The position numbers and the translations under genes are program-made. Positions 27,487-35,841 of a DNA stretch of 37,689 nt are shown in pieces; within the stretch, counting starts at the first letter, position 1, and the number at the start of each line of letters is the position of its first letter. The notes under the pieces were generated by a model. That model worked only from the letters and a program-made list of their open reading frames with translations, searched no databases and was not told where the DNA came from. The DNA is taken from contig QUBU01000023.1 of NCBI GenBank assembly GCA_014337915.1, forward strand, positions 1 through 37,689. The letters run 5' to 3'. The stretch is from Gammaproteobacteria bacterium. Its GTDB lineage: Bacteria; Pseudomonadota; Gammaproteobacteria; Steroidobacterales; GCA-2729495.

Positions 27487-28038
27487 TCAGCTGCGTACCG
27501 GGCGCTTGCGCAGCTTGCGCTGCAAGGTGCGGCGGTGGATGCCGAGCGCGCGGGCTGCGGCCGAGATGTTGCCGCCGTGGTTGGAGAGCACGCGCTGGAT
27601 GTGTTCCCACTCGGCGCGGCGCACCGACAGCGGCTTCGGTGCCGCGGCTTCGGCGACCGCGGCCGGCTGGCGCTCCTCCTGCAGGGCCGCCAGGATCTCG
27701 TCCACTTCCACCGGCTTCGTCAGGTACTGCGAGGCACCGAGCTTGATGGCTTCCACGGCGGTAGCGATGCTGCCGTAGCCGGTCAGTACCACCGAGCGCG
27801 CCGGTGGCGTGAGCTCCGCCAGCTGGCGCACCAGCGTCAGCCCGGAATCGTTGCCGATGCGCAGGTCCACCACGGCGAACTCCGGGCGACGGCGCACAAT
27901 CAGTTGTTGTGCCTCGACCACCGAGCGCGCGGCGGCGACGCTGTAGCCGCGCTGCTCCAGCGCCCGCGCCAGCACGCCGCAGAAGATCTCGTCGTCATCC
28001 ACCACCAGGAAGGCGGCACCATCGCCAGTCGCTGTCAT
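27487..28038 (-). CDS. RegA/ActR/PrrA-family response regulator
   Basis: This 183-residue regulator has a receiver domain (about 8-120) with the acidic pocket VDDDE, the phospho-acceptor Asp58 in VVDLRIG, TGYGSIATAVEAIKLGA and the lysine in TKPVE. A short proline/alanine linker leads to a Fis-type helix-turn-helix, ISAAARALGIHRRTLQRKL, which is the hallmark of RegA-type global redox regulators. It is the partner of the RegB-like kinase encoded 2 nt upstream. Known RegA proteins control respiration, carbon and nitrogen metabolism in response to quinone redox state. Targets here are unknown. Confidence 0.93.
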   Translation of the reverse strand: MTATGDGAAFLVVDDDEIFCGVLARALEQRGYSVAAARSVVEAQQLIVRRRPEFAVVDLRIGNDSGLTLVRQLAELTPPARSVVLTGYGSIATAVEAIKLGASQYLTKPVEVDEILAALQEERQPAAVAEAAAPKPLSVRRAEWEHIQRVLSNHGGNISAAARALGIHRRTLQRKLRKRPVRS

Positions 28039-28040
28039 CG

Positions 28041-29333
28041 TCAGGTTCCCGTCTGCAGCCGCGCCAGCGGCAGGTTGACCGTGACACGCGCACCGCCACC
28101 GGGCGCATCACTGAAGCTGATATCGCCGCCGAGGTGGTTGAGCGCCGTGTGAGTGAGAAACAGGCCGAGGCCCAGGCCGCTTTCCTTGGTGGAGCGGCCG
28201 GGCTCCTCGCCGGGGTGCAGGGACTGCAGGCTGATGCCCGGGCCGTGGTCCTGCACGGCGATGTGCACCTGCTCGCCGTCCCAGGCGCAGCTCACGCGCA
28301 CGTCGCCGGGGGAGACATCCACCGCGTTGTGCAGCACGTTGAGCAGGGCCTGCGACAGCGTGCGCTCCACCAGGATACGCGGCGCCGGCCGCGGCCCGTC
28401 GCTGCTCACGGTGATGGCCGAACCCGGGCGCAGCTGGCGCACTTCGGCCACCGTCTGGCCGACGAAGGTGTCCACCGCCATGGCCCGCGCCGCGTCTGCA
28501 CGGCGCACGCCGGCGGCAGCGGATATCACCGACAGCGAGTCCTTGCACTTGCGGATCTGGCTGCGCAGCAGCTGCAGGTTCTCGTGCAGCTGCGGGTAGC
28601 GATCCGGCGGGTACTCCTCCGCCAGTTCGCTGGTCACCAGCGCCATGGTGGCGAGCGGAGTGGAGAGTTCATGGGCCGCACCCGCCGCCAGCGTTGCCAC
28701 GGCGACCACCCGCTCGTCGCGCAGCGCGCGCTCGCGGGCCTCGGCGAGGTTGCGCTCCTGCTCGCGCAGCGACTCGCCCATGCTCACCACGAAGTGGGCG
28801 ATGAGCCCGGCGCTCAGCACGAAGCCCAGCCACATGCCGACGATGTGCACCATGAAGGTCGGGCCTTCGCGCGGCTGCGAGAACGGCAACAGCGGCACGC
28901 GGTAGAGCAGCAGGAAGGTGTAGCAGGCGGCGATGATCGCCGCCATCGGCCAGGTATAGCGCCGCGGCAGCACCGTGGCGCTGATGGCCAGCGGCAGCAG
29001 GAAGAAGTAGGCGAAGGGATTGCTGGAGCCGCCGCCGTAATAAAGCATCCCGGTCAGCGCGCTGACGTCCACCAGCATCTGCAGGAAGAACTCGCCGTCC
29101 GGGATGCTGCCGCCGGCCTGCAGCCGCTGCCAGGTCCAGAAGTTGACCAGCGCCAGCACCGCGATGATGGCCAGCAGCGGGCCCACGCGGATCTGCAGGT
29201 TGTAGAAGTGGCTCGCCAGCAGCAGCACAACCGCTGCCCCGGGGATGGCGATGGTGCGCAGCCAGATCAGCCGCCGCAGGTTCAGCGCCGAATGCGGCTG
29301 CGGCAGCTGCGGGTTGCCAGGGCCGTCGATCAT
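28041..29333 (-). CDS. RegB/PrrB/ActS-family redox-sensing histidine kinase
   Basis: This 430-residue kinase has about six N-terminal membrane helices (22-185). The ubiquinone-binding signature GGxxNPF is GGSSNPF at residues 101-107. The H box AAGAAHELSTPLA carries His221, and Cys263 (RKCKDSL) matches the position of the redox-active cysteine of RegB. The HATPase domain has DHGPGIS and GLGLGLFLTHTAL. It senses the quinone pool and phosphorylates RegA. The start ATG at 29333 has a GGGAGGG ribosome site and lies 18 nt after the upstream exported-protein gene, so three genes probably form one operon with regA last. Confidence 0.94.
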   Translation of the reverse strand: MIDGPGNPQLPQPHSALNLRRLIWLRTIAIPGAAVVLLLASHFYNLQIRVGPLLAIIAVLALVNFWTWQRLQAGGSIPDGEFFLQMLVDVSALTGMLYYGGGSSNPFAYFFLLPLAISATVLPRRYTWPMAAIIAACYTFLLLYRVPLLPFSQPREGPTFMVHIVGMWLGFVLSAGLIAHFVVSMGESLREQERNLAEARERALRDERVVAVATLAAGAAHELSTPLATMALVTSELAEEYPPDRYPQLHENLQLLRSQIRKCKDSLSVISAAAGVRRADAARAMAVDTFVGQTVAEVRQLRPGSAITVSSDGPRPAPRILVERTLSQALLNVLHNAVDVSPGDVRVSCAWDGEQVHIAVQDHGPGISLQSLHPGEEPGRSTKESGLGLGLFLTHTALNHLGGDISFSDAPGGGARVTVNLPLARLQTGT

Positions 29334-29351
29334 GTCAGCACCCTCCCGGCG

Positions 29352-29912
29352 CTATTTGCGCCGCAGCATCTCGATGCGGCTGGCCTCGAGGAAGCGGCCG
29401 TTTCTGAAGGTGCGCCACTCGATGCGCAGGCGGTCGGCGCCCAGCCACTGGTAGCGCGCCTCATGCATATGCTCGTCGTTCATGGTCACCATGTTGCTGA
29501 TGTCCAGGAACTGCAGTTCCAGCAGGTCGGGCGTGGCGCCGGGCACCAGGCGCAGCACCGGCTGGTTGCCGCCGGCGCAGAAGTGCGTCATGTGCACCTC
29601 GTCGACGTCACGGTAGTACATGTTGACCATCTCGTGGTCGCTGCCGGGAAACATGACTTCCTCGACGCTGTGCCCGTTGGCGGTGACGCGGAACACGCTC
29701 GCCACCTGGTCGGTGGGCTGGCCGCTGGCGTCCACCACCAGCCAGGTGCCCTCGAGCCTGCGGATCCGCGCCAGCGGATCGTCGTCGGCACGCGCCGGGC
29801 CGGGCCAGAGGCCGGGCCCGAGGCCGATCGCGCCAGCGAGGAGGGCCACGACAGCCAGCGCGGTGCGCCTGGGCCGCGCGTGGGCGGCGGACGGGTAGCG
29901 GAGCTTGTCCAT
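29352..29912 (-). CDS. Exported protein of unknown function upstream of regBA
   Basis: The 186-residue protein starts with a long signal peptide (about 1-42, predicted cleavage after PARA before DDDP). The mature part is a mostly beta domain (LEGTWLVVDASGQP, VFRVTANGHSVEEVMFPGS, LRIEWRTFRNGRFLE) with many His, Met and acidic residues. It resembles lipocalin-like or DUF1579-like beta-barrel proteins, but I do not recognise a specific family. ATG 29912 is chosen because it gives a complete signal peptide; the frame is open further upstream without one. It is probably periplasmic and co-transcribed with the redox kinase and regulator. A periplasmic partner role for the kinase is only a guess. 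Confidence 0.75.
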   Translation of the reverse strand: MDKLRYPSAAHARPRRTALAVVALLAGAIGLGPGLWPGPARADDDPLARIRRLEGTWLVVDASGQPTDQVASVFRVTANGHSVEEVMFPGSDHEMVNMYYRDVDEVHMTHFCAGGNQPVLRLVPGATPDLLELQFLDISNMVTMNDEHMHEARYQWLGADRLRIEWRTFRNGRFLEASRIEMLRRK

Positions 29913-30089
29913 CCGGCGGATTCTAGCGCGGCCACGCTGCCGCTGCGCCGGCGGCGGATCGCCACGATGCTTATGTCCACCTTCGTGCAAGCGCGGGCCC
30001 GCACGGTGTACAGTCGGATCCGGGCAGCGGCGGCGTGCACTGCGGCGGCCCGGGGCGAAGATCGCGGCGGCCGAAAAGAGCAAACCAAG

Positions 30090-30584
30090 TTGGACGCACC
30101 ACCGAACATCGACAGCCTGACGCTCGCGCGGCCGCTGGATGCAGTGCCGATCGCCCTCATGTCGCGCCGGCTCGTGGAAGCCGGCCTGCCGACCTGGGCC
30201 TGGACCTCGCGCCGCGTGGCGCGCCATGTCCACGACCCGGACAGCGTGGTGCTCGCCGCCCGCCGCGGCGAGGAAGTCACCGGTTTCGCCATCATGGGCT
30301 TCGGCGACGAGGCCGCCCACCTCAACCTGCTCGCCGTCGAGCCGCGCTGCCGCCGCGCCGGCCTCGGCACGCGGCTGGTGCGCTGGCTGGAGGAGTCCGC
30401 GCGCATCGCCGGCACCTTCGAGGTGAGCCTGGAGGTGCGTGCCACGAATGCCGCGGCGCGTGGCTTCTACAAGGCGCTGGGCTATGCCGAGGTGGACCTG
30501 CTGCCCGGCTACTACGACCGCATCGAGGATGCGATCCGCATGACGCGCGACCTGCGCGCGCTGCGCATCGACCAGCCGGGCTGA
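30090..30584 (+). CDS. GNAT-family N-acetyltransferase (RimI-like)
   Basis: The protein of about 164 residues has the GNAT fold: VVLAARRGEEVTGFAIMGF strand pair, LNLLAVEPRCRRAGLG with the acetyl-CoA loop RRAGLG (about 88-93), and LEVRATNAAARGFYKALGY typical of RimI-like enzymes. It would transfer an acetyl group to an amine, possibly a protein N-terminus; the substrate is unknown. The start is uncertain. A TTG at 30090 preceded by AAAAGAG gives the expected length, and the frame is open far upstream without a better start. The divergent exported-protein gene lies 177 nt to the left. I see no clear promoter in that gap. Confidence 0.85.
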   Translation: MDAPPNIDSLTLARPLDAVPIALMSRRLVEAGLPTWAWTSRRVARHVHDPDSVVLAARRGEEVTGFAIMGFGDEAAHLNLLAVEPRCRRAGLGTRLVRWLEESARIAGTFEVSLEVRATNAAARGFYKALGYAEVDLLPGYYDRIEDAIRMTRDLRALRIDQPG

Positions 30585-30609
30585 AGTCCCCGGCCCGGTC
30601 ATCAGCCGA

Positions 30610-31506
30610 TCACAGGAACAGCAGCGCCTCGCCCGGGCGCGGCGGGCCGAAGAACGCCTGGACGATGCCGGCCTGCCAGAGCTGCAGCGGCGTCGGATAC
30701 CAGAACTCGCGGCCGCTGGCGATCCAGCGCTGCAGGAACCAGGGCGGCACGCCGCGGCTGGCGAAGTAGCGCAGTTCCGCGGCATAGGCGGGGGTGAGCG
30801 GGCCGCGCAGGCCGAAGCCCGGGTTGCGCGGCAGGTGCAGGCCGATGCGCGCGCTGCTGCGCAGGAGCCGCTGGTGGCCGCCGATGTAGGCCGACACGCA
30901 GGCGCTGGAGCAGCCCTCGCTGCTGTCGGTGTCCAGGTCGTGCTCGATGATGAGGGCGCGCAGTTTCTGCGCCTCGCTGAGCGAGCCGCCGCCGCTGTTC
31001 AGCCGTACCCGGCGCAGCTGCGGGTTGGCGGCGATCGCGGCGCGCACCTCGTCGGCGAGGCCGAAGCTGATGCTGCCGCTGATTTCCAGCAGGCGGCCGT
31101 GGACGCTGACCTGGTAGTGCCAGCCGGTGATCGGGAACGCCAGCCGCAGGCCGGAATAGCTCTCGCCGGCGAACATGACGAAGCGCAGCGCCAGCAGGAT
31201 GGTGAGGACCGTGGCCAGGCCCTGCGTGGCATAGGCCGCGAGCGGCGTGCCCACCTCGGCGGCGTGGCGGTCGGCGGCGCGGAAGATGCCGATGACCTGC
31301 CAGGCCGGCACCAGCAGCAGGAGCGCGACTCCGGCAGCAACGAACAGGGCCACGCCGGCCCGCGTGTCCGGCCCCTGCCCGAGGCCCAGGGCACCGAGGT
31401 TCATCTCCAGCGCCAGCGACAGCGCCGTCAGGCCGACGCCGTTCAGCCACCAGGCCACCCCCAGCGGCAGTTCGCCACGCCAGTGGCGGATCAGGTAGGC
31501 AAACAT
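30610..31506 (-). CDS. Membrane-anchored ClpP/crotonase-fold protein (COG3904-like)
   Basis: The 298-residue protein has three N-terminal membrane helices (about 20-35, 50-75, 92-112). A soluble domain with the ClpP/crotonase fold pattern follows: VRLNSGGGSLSEAQKL, then GCSSACVSAYIGGHQR with a candidate nucleophile Ser201, and IGLHLP with His224. These match predicted periplasmic serine proteases of the COG3904 type, although the oxyanion and triad assignments are by pattern only. The C-terminal region is rich in aromatic residues and prolines. It is convergent with the GNAT gene and divergent from the PuuD-like gene, so it stands alone. Function unknown; a membrane protease is the best guess. 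Confidence 0.75.
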   Translation of the reverse strand: MFAYLIRHWRGELPLGVAWWLNGVGLTALSLALEMNLGALGLGQGPDTRAGVALFVAAGVALLLLVPAWQVIGIFRAADRHAAEVGTPLAAYATQGLATVLTILLALRFVMFAGESYSGLRLAFPITGWHYQVSVHGRLLEISGSISFGLADEVRAAIAANPQLRRVRLNSGGGSLSEAQKLRALIIEHDLDTDSSEGCSSACVSAYIGGHQRLLRSSARIGLHLPRNPGFGLRGPLTPAYAAELRYFASRGVPPWFLQRWIASGREFWYPTPLQLWQAGIVQAFFGPPRPGEALLFL

Positions 31507-31624
31507 GCGATGCGGGATTCCTGGCTGCGCGCCGCGACCGGGCGGGCCGGCCGCATCCTAGCACCATCGCCGGCCGGCGGCCGGGGGAGTGGCGGGTACG
31601 GCGCCCCTCTGGCAACGTAGCCGC

Positions 31625-32422
31625 ATGCAAGGCAGGCGACCCCTCATCGGCGTCATCTCCGACCGCCGGGTGCTGGGCCAGCACCCGTACCACCTGGTCG
31701 GCGAGAAATACCTCGATGCCGTGCTGCACGGCGCGGGCGGGCTGCCCGTGGCGCTGCCGGTGCTCGGCGGGGACTTCGACATCCGCGAGCTGCTCGGGCG
31801 CCTCGACGGCCTGCTGCTCACCGGCAGTCCCTCCAATGTCGAACCGCGGCGCTACCAGGGCCAGCCGCTGCGCCCGGGCATGCTGCACGACCCGGAGCGC
31901 GACGCCGCGGCACTGGCGCTGATACCGGCCGTGGTCGCGGCAGGGATGCCGCTGCTCGCCATCTGCCGCGGCTTCCAGGAAATGAACGTGGCCTTCGGGG
32001 GCACGCTGCACCAGGCGGTGCAGGAGCTGCCGGGCTTCGTCCGCCACCGCGAGGAAGCCGGCCGCCCGCTGGCGGAACAGTACGCGCCCAGCCATGAGGT
32101 GCGCTTCACCGCGGGCGGGCTGCTGGAGCGGCTAGCCGGCCACGGCAGTGCACGCGTGAACTCGGTGCACTCGCAGGGCGTGGACCGGCTGGCCCCGGCG
32201 CTCGCCGTCGAGGCGCTGGCGCCGGACGGGCTGGTGGAAGCCTTCGTGCTGCGCGACGCGCCGGGCTTCACGCTCGCCCTGCAGTGGCACCCGGAATGGC
32301 AGTTCCGGGACAACGCGCTGTCGCTGGCGATATTCCGCGCCTTCGGCGACGCCGCCCGCCGCTACGACGGTGCCGGTGTTCACTTATTGACTTGTTGGCC
32401 CTGCCAACAAGTCAATAAGTGA
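31625..32422 (+). CDS. Class I glutamine amidotransferase-like peptidase C26 (PuuD-like)
   Basis: The 265-residue enzyme resembles gamma-glutamyl-gamma-aminobutyrate hydrolase. It begins with PLIGVISDRRV, then LLLTGSPSNVEPRRY, the nucleophile Cys114 in LLAICRGFQEMNVAFGG, and the triad partners His222 and Glu224 in LQWHPEW. PuuD hydrolyses gamma-glutamyl-GABA in the glutamylated putrescine pathway. The next gene is a SpuC-like putrescine aminotransferase, supporting a polyamine role. The start at ATG 31625 is chosen from homology; an in-frame ATG at 31589 adds 12 residues. The last 17 or so residues (GAGVHLLTCWPCQQVNK) and the stop codon come from the palindrome at 32368-32434, so the native C-terminus has been replaced. 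Confidence 0.9.
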   Translation: MQGRRPLIGVISDRRVLGQHPYHLVGEKYLDAVLHGAGGLPVALPVLGGDFDIRELLGRLDGLLLTGSPSNVEPRRYQGQPLRPGMLHDPERDAAALALIPAVVAAGMPLLAICRGFQEMNVAFGGTLHQAVQELPGFVRHREEAGRPLAEQYAPSHEVRFTAGGLLERLAGHGSARVNSVHSQGVDRLAPALAVEALAPDGLVEAFVLRDAPGFTLALQWHPEWQFRDNALSLAIFRAFGDAARRYDGAGVHLLTCWPCQQVNK

Positions 32423-32434
32423 ACACCGGCACCG
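32368..32434. repeat. Perfect 67-bp palindrome at the puuD/spuC junction
   Basis: The arms 32368-32399 and 32403-32434 are exact reverse complements (32 bp) with a 3-nt loop; the inner part reads GTTCACTTATTGACTTGTTG. It covers the end of the PuuD-like gene, providing its stop codon, and ends 7 nt before the aminotransferase ATG. It is AT-richer than its surroundings. There is no T-run, so it is not a standard terminator, though so strong a hairpin would affect mRNA stability. It does not share its core with the other repeat families in the window. Confidence 0.93.
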
Positions 32435-32441
32435 ATAACAT

Positions 32442-33806
32442 ATGCGCAGCTTGCTGGAACTGCAGGCGCTGGACCGCCAGCACTATCTGCACCCCTTCAG
32501 CGACCACCGGTTGATCGCCGAACGTGGTACGCGGGTGATCAGCCGTGGCGAGGGCGTCTACATCTACGACAGCGAAGGCCGGCAGATCCTCGACGGCATG
32601 TCCGGCCTCTGGTGCGTCAGCCTCGGCTATGGCCGGCGCGAGCTCATCGATGCCGCGCGGCGCCAGCTGGAGACGCTGCCCTACTACAACAGCTTCTTCC
32701 AGTGCACCCACCCGCCAGCGATCGAGCTGGCGGCGCTGCTGGCCGAGGTCGCGCCGCCGGGATTCAGCCGCGTCTTCTATACCAACTCCGGTTCCGAGGC
32801 GAACGACACCGTCATCCGCATGCTGCGCCATTACTGGGATCTCCAGGGCCAGCCTGCGCGCAAGATCATCATCAGCCGCAGGAACGCCTACCACGGCAGC
32901 ACCATCGGCGGCATGAGCCTCGGCGGCATGCCCGCGCAGCAGGCCCAGGGCGACCTGCCGATTCCGGGTATCGTGCACATCGGCCAGCCGTACTGCTTCG
33001 AACTCGGCGCCGGCCTGCACCCGGACGAATTCGGGCTCAGGGCCGCCGGCGAACTCGAGCAGCAGATCCTGGCGCTCGGCCCCGAACGCGTCGCCGCCTT
33101 CATCGGCGAGCCGGTGCAGGGCGCCGGCGGCGTCATCATCCCGCCGGACAGCTACTGGCCGGAGATCCAGCGCATCTGCGACCAGTACGGCATCCTGCTG
33201 GTGGCCGATGAGGTGATCACCGGCTTCGGCCGCCTCGGCGAGTGGTTCGGCTCGCAGTACTACGACATCGAGCCGGACCTGGTCATCTTCGCCAAGGCGG
33301 TGAATGGCGGCTACCTGCCGCTGGGGGGCGTGCTGGTCGGCGACCGCGTCGGCGACGCGCTGGTGGCCGGTGGCGGGGAGTTCTTCCACGGCTTCACGCA
33401 GTCCGGCAACCCGGTGGCCTGCGCCGTGGCCATCGCCGCGCTGCAGGTCATGCAGGCGGAGGGCATCGTCGAGCGCGTGCGCGAACGCATCGCGCCGTAC
33501 TTCGCGGCGCGCTGGCAGACGCTGGCGGCGCATCCGCTGGTGGGCGAGGCGCGCTCGGTCGGCCTGCTGGGCGCGCTCGAGCTGGTGGCCGACCAGGCCA
33601 GTCGCAGGCGCTTCCCGGCGGAGCTGCGCATCGGTGAAACCTGCCGCGATACCAGCATCGAGCTCGGCCTGGTGATGCGCCATGTGCGCGACTCGCTGAT
33701 CGTCGCGCCGCCACTGGTCATCACCGAGGCACAGGTGGACGAACTCGTGGACAAAGCGCGGCGCACGCTCGACAGCGTCGGCAGCCAGCTGCAGCGGCAT
33801 GCCTGA
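32442..33806 (+). CDS. Class III aminotransferase, putrescine/omega-amine:pyruvate type (SpuC-like)
   Basis: This 454-residue PLP enzyme closely follows SpuC and related omega-aminotransferases. It has HYLHPFSDH, MSGLWCVSLGYGRREL, the phosphate-binding TNSGSEANDT, RNAYHGSTIGGMSLGGM, DEVITGFGRLGEWFGSQYY and the PLP lysine Lys285 in FAKAVNGGY. It would transfer an amino group from putrescine or a similar diamine to pyruvate. The upstream PuuD-like gene fits a polyamine-degradation role. The ATG lies 7 nt after the palindrome and has no Shine-Dalgarno sequence. Its 3' end overlaps the next gene by 8 nt. Confidence 0.93.
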   Translation: MRSLLELQALDRQHYLHPFSDHRLIAERGTRVISRGEGVYIYDSEGRQILDGMSGLWCVSLGYGRRELIDAARRQLETLPYYNSFFQCTHPPAIELAALLAEVAPPGFSRVFYTNSGSEANDTVIRMLRHYWDLQGQPARKIIISRRNAYHGSTIGGMSLGGMPAQQAQGDLPIPGIVHIGQPYCFELGAGLHPDEFGLRAAGELEQQILALGPERVAAFIGEPVQGAGGVIIPPDSYWPEIQRICDQYGILLVADEVITGFGRLGEWFGSQYYDIEPDLVIFAKAVNGGYLPLGGVLVGDRVGDALVAGGGEFFHGFTQSGNPVACAVAIAALQVMQAEGIVERVRERIAPYFAARWQTLAAHPLVGEARSVGLLGALELVADQASRRRFPAELRIGETCRDTSIELGLVMRHVRDSLIVAPPLVITEAQVDELVDKARRTLDSVGSQLQRHA

Positions 33807-34275
33807 GGTACTGACCCTCGCCGACAGCGGCTGCGAGGTCCTGCGCGCCCTGCTGCGGCCCGCGGGCCTGGAGGTCGTCGAAGTGCCGCCGGGCGCAGCG
33901 ATCCCCGGCAGCTACTGGGGCGAGCCCGAGGCCGGCCTGCTTGGCAATCGCCTCTATGTCCGCCCCGACACGCCGCTGCACTCCGCGCTGCACGAGGCCG
34001 CGCATTACATCTGCATGGACGAGGCGCGCCGGCAGGTCCTCGACCGCGACGCGGGCGGCGACATCCCCGAGGAGAACGCCGTGTGCTACCTGCAGATCCT
34101 GCTCTCCGAGGCCATCCCCGGCATGGGCCGCGCGCGCATGTGCGCGGACATGGACGCCTGGGGCTACACCTTCCGCCTCGGCTCGGCCGCAGCGTGGTTC
34201 GAGCACGATGCGCAGGACGCGCGCGAGTGGCTGGAGCGCCACCGGCCCTTGTGGCGGCAGCCGGCCGGCTGCTAG
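33799..34275 (+). CDS. Conserved hypothetical protein with an HExxH motif
   Basis: The 158-residue soluble protein has the zinc-metallopeptidase-type motif HEAAH (His65, Glu66, His69; LHSALHEAAHYICMDEARR). An acidic stretch EENAVCYLQILLSE follows, whose glutamates could give the third ligand. There is no signal peptide. It overlaps the aminotransferase by 8 nt and is therefore co-translated. It could be a small gluzincin-like metallopeptidase, but I do not recognise a named family and the substrate is unknown. Confidence 0.8.
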   Translation: MPEVLTLADSGCEVLRALLRPAGLEVVEVPPGAAIPGSYWGEPEAGLLGNRLYVRPDTPLHSALHEAAHYICMDEARRQVLDRDAGGDIPEENAVCYLQILLSEAIPGMGRARMCADMDAWGYTFRLGSAAAWFEHDAQDAREWLERHRPLWRQPAGC

Positions 34276-34319
34276 CTTCGATTCCCGCCAACCCGCTGGC
34301 CCGTCACCGGAGGAGCGCC

Positions 34320-35054
34320 ATGAAGCACCATGCCACCCGCATTGCCCTGATGCTCGCCTGCTGTGCCCTGGGCGCCGCCGCCTGGGCGGCCCGCGAGGCC
34401 AGCCCCTTCGCCGGGCCCGGCTTCCACCCGCGCGGCTCCTGGAGCGGCTTCGAGGACCACGAGCAGGAACTCGGCAGCGCCGTGGCCAAGGCGATCCTGG
34501 AGGTCGCGCCGACGAAGGCCAGAGAGCTGGATTTCACCGGCCGCGAGCGGCAGCTCGGCCATGGCGTGGCCACCGTGATCCGCACTCTCAACGTCGACTC
34601 GCCCTACCAGCACGAGACCAACGACGCGCTGGTGAAGATGACCCTGAACTACATCCAGTTCGCGAAGGACCACGACATGGTCGAGGAGATGATCGACCAT
34701 GACCTGCGCACCGAGATGCCGATGCTCCGGGCCAACGGCCGGCGGGTGGCCGAGAGCGGCGACATCGACATCGCGCTGATGGCGGTCACCGAGCGCACCG
34801 CCTGCTTCTACCAGCTGGTGGAGGAGGTGCGCCGCGCGCCGCACCAGGTGAGCTACCGCTCGCCCTACGGGACGGTGCTGCGCATGACGCGCCAGCTCGG
34901 CCAGCACACGCTGACCGAGAAGGAGATCCACGAGATCTACACCGTGCCGCGCCTGCGGCGGCAGGCCGAGCAGCTCGGTGTGGAGTTCGAGGTGACGCCC
35001 TGGCGGGACGACGGCTGGATCACCATCACGGTGAAGCCGCGGGCCCGCACATGA
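34320..35054 (+). CDS. Exported protein of unknown function
   Basis: The 244-residue protein has a signal peptide (about 1-23, cleaved near AAWAARE). The mature region is mainly alpha-helical with many charged residues, including LVKMTLNYIQFAKDHDMVEE and TLTEKEIHEIY, and has no membrane segment. The ATG at 34320 has a strong GGAGG ribosome site. The stop overlaps the methyltransferase ATG (ATGA), an odd pairing of a periplasmic and a cytoplasmic protein. I do not recognise the family. A related frame extends upstream into the HExxH gene, but without a sensible start. Confidence 0.8.
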   Translation: MKHHATRIALMLACCALGAAAWAAREASPFAGPGFHPRGSWSGFEDHEQELGSAVAKAILEVAPTKARELDFTGRERQLGHGVATVIRTLNVDSPYQHETNDALVKMTLNYIQFAKDHDMVEEMIDHDLRTEMPMLRANGRRVAESGDIDIALMAVTERTACFYQLVEEVRRAPHQVSYRSPYGTVLRMTRQLGQHTLTEKEIHEIYTVPRLRRQAEQLGVEFEVTPWRDDGWITITVKPRART

Positions 35055-35833
35055 CAGCGGCCGAGGCGGCCACCGTTGCCGCCGCGACATCCTGCCCGGT
35101 GTGCGCGGGCGCCTCCACCGCGCTCGGCAGCGTGGACTTCAGCAAGAACTGCGAGGAGCGCCGCGGCCTGCGCCTGCCGCCCAGCGGCCGCGCGATCGAA
35201 TACCGGATCTGTATTGCCTGCGGCCACGCTTTCGCGCCGGCGTTCCGCGGCTGGACGCCCGCGGACTTCCGGCGCGAGATCTACAACGAGCAGTACACGC
35301 TGGTCGATCCGGACTGGACCGGCGCGCGCGCCCGCGAGAATGCGCAGTTCCTCATCGGCGTCTTCGGGGAGCGTGGCCCCGCCGCCAGCCACCTTGACTA
35401 CGGCGGCGGCGACGGCAGCCTGAGCCGGCTGCTCCGCGAAGCGGGCTGGCGCTCCGCCTCCCATGACCCCTTCGTCGACGCGGGCGCGGGCCCGGAAGAG
35501 CCGGGCGGCTACGGGTTCATCAGCTGTTTCGAGGTGTTCGAGCACGTGGCCGATCCGCATGCGCTCATGCGCGACCTCGCTGCGCGCCTCGCCCCGCAGG
35601 GCCTGCTGATGGCGAGCACCTTGCTCTCGGATGGCGAGCTGGCTCCCGGCCGGGCACCGGACTGGTGGTACGCGGCGCCGCGCAACGGGCATATCAGCCT
35701 GTTCTCGAGCCGCAGCCTGCGCGCGCTGGCGCAGCGCCAGGGCTTCAGCTGCGCGAGCGCACAGGGCCTGCTGCACCTGTTCTGGCGCGGCGCCCTGCCG
35801 GCCTGGGCGCGGCCGCTGGTCGGCCAGGCCTGA
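35051..35833 (+). CDS. Class I SAM-dependent methyltransferase with N-terminal zinc-ribbon-like cysteines
   Basis: The 260-residue enzyme has two CxxC pairs near the N-terminus (Cys15/Cys18 and Cys54/Cys57; CPVC and CIAC) that may bind zinc. The SAM motif I is HLDYGGGDGSL (about 114-124), followed by a Methyltransf_23-like core (FISCFEVFEHVADPHALM, PQGLLMASTLL). Proteins of this layout often modify sugars or polyketide/peptide products; the substrate here is unknown. The start overlaps the preceding stop (ATGA). The TPR gene follows 8 nt later, suggesting a shared role, possibly glycan or protein modification. Confidence 0.88.
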   Translation: MTAAEAATVAAATSCPVCAGASTALGSVDFSKNCEERRGLRLPPSGRAIEYRICIACGHAFAPAFRGWTPADFRREIYNEQYTLVDPDWTGARARENAQFLIGVFGERGPAASHLDYGGGDGSLSRLLREAGWRSASHDPFVDAGAGPEEPGGYGFISCFEVFEHVADPHALMRDLAARLAPQGLLMASTLLSDGELAPGRAPDWWYAAPRNGHISLFSSRSLRALAQRQGFSCASAQGLLHLFWRGALPAWARPLVGQA

Positions 35834-35841
35834 CGCCAGCG

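Noticed and set aside
32368-32434. The palindrome as an ordinary intrinsic terminator
   Set aside because: It has no T-run, is much longer than needed and overlaps coding sequence; a mobile palindrome explains it better, although it may still affect transcription.
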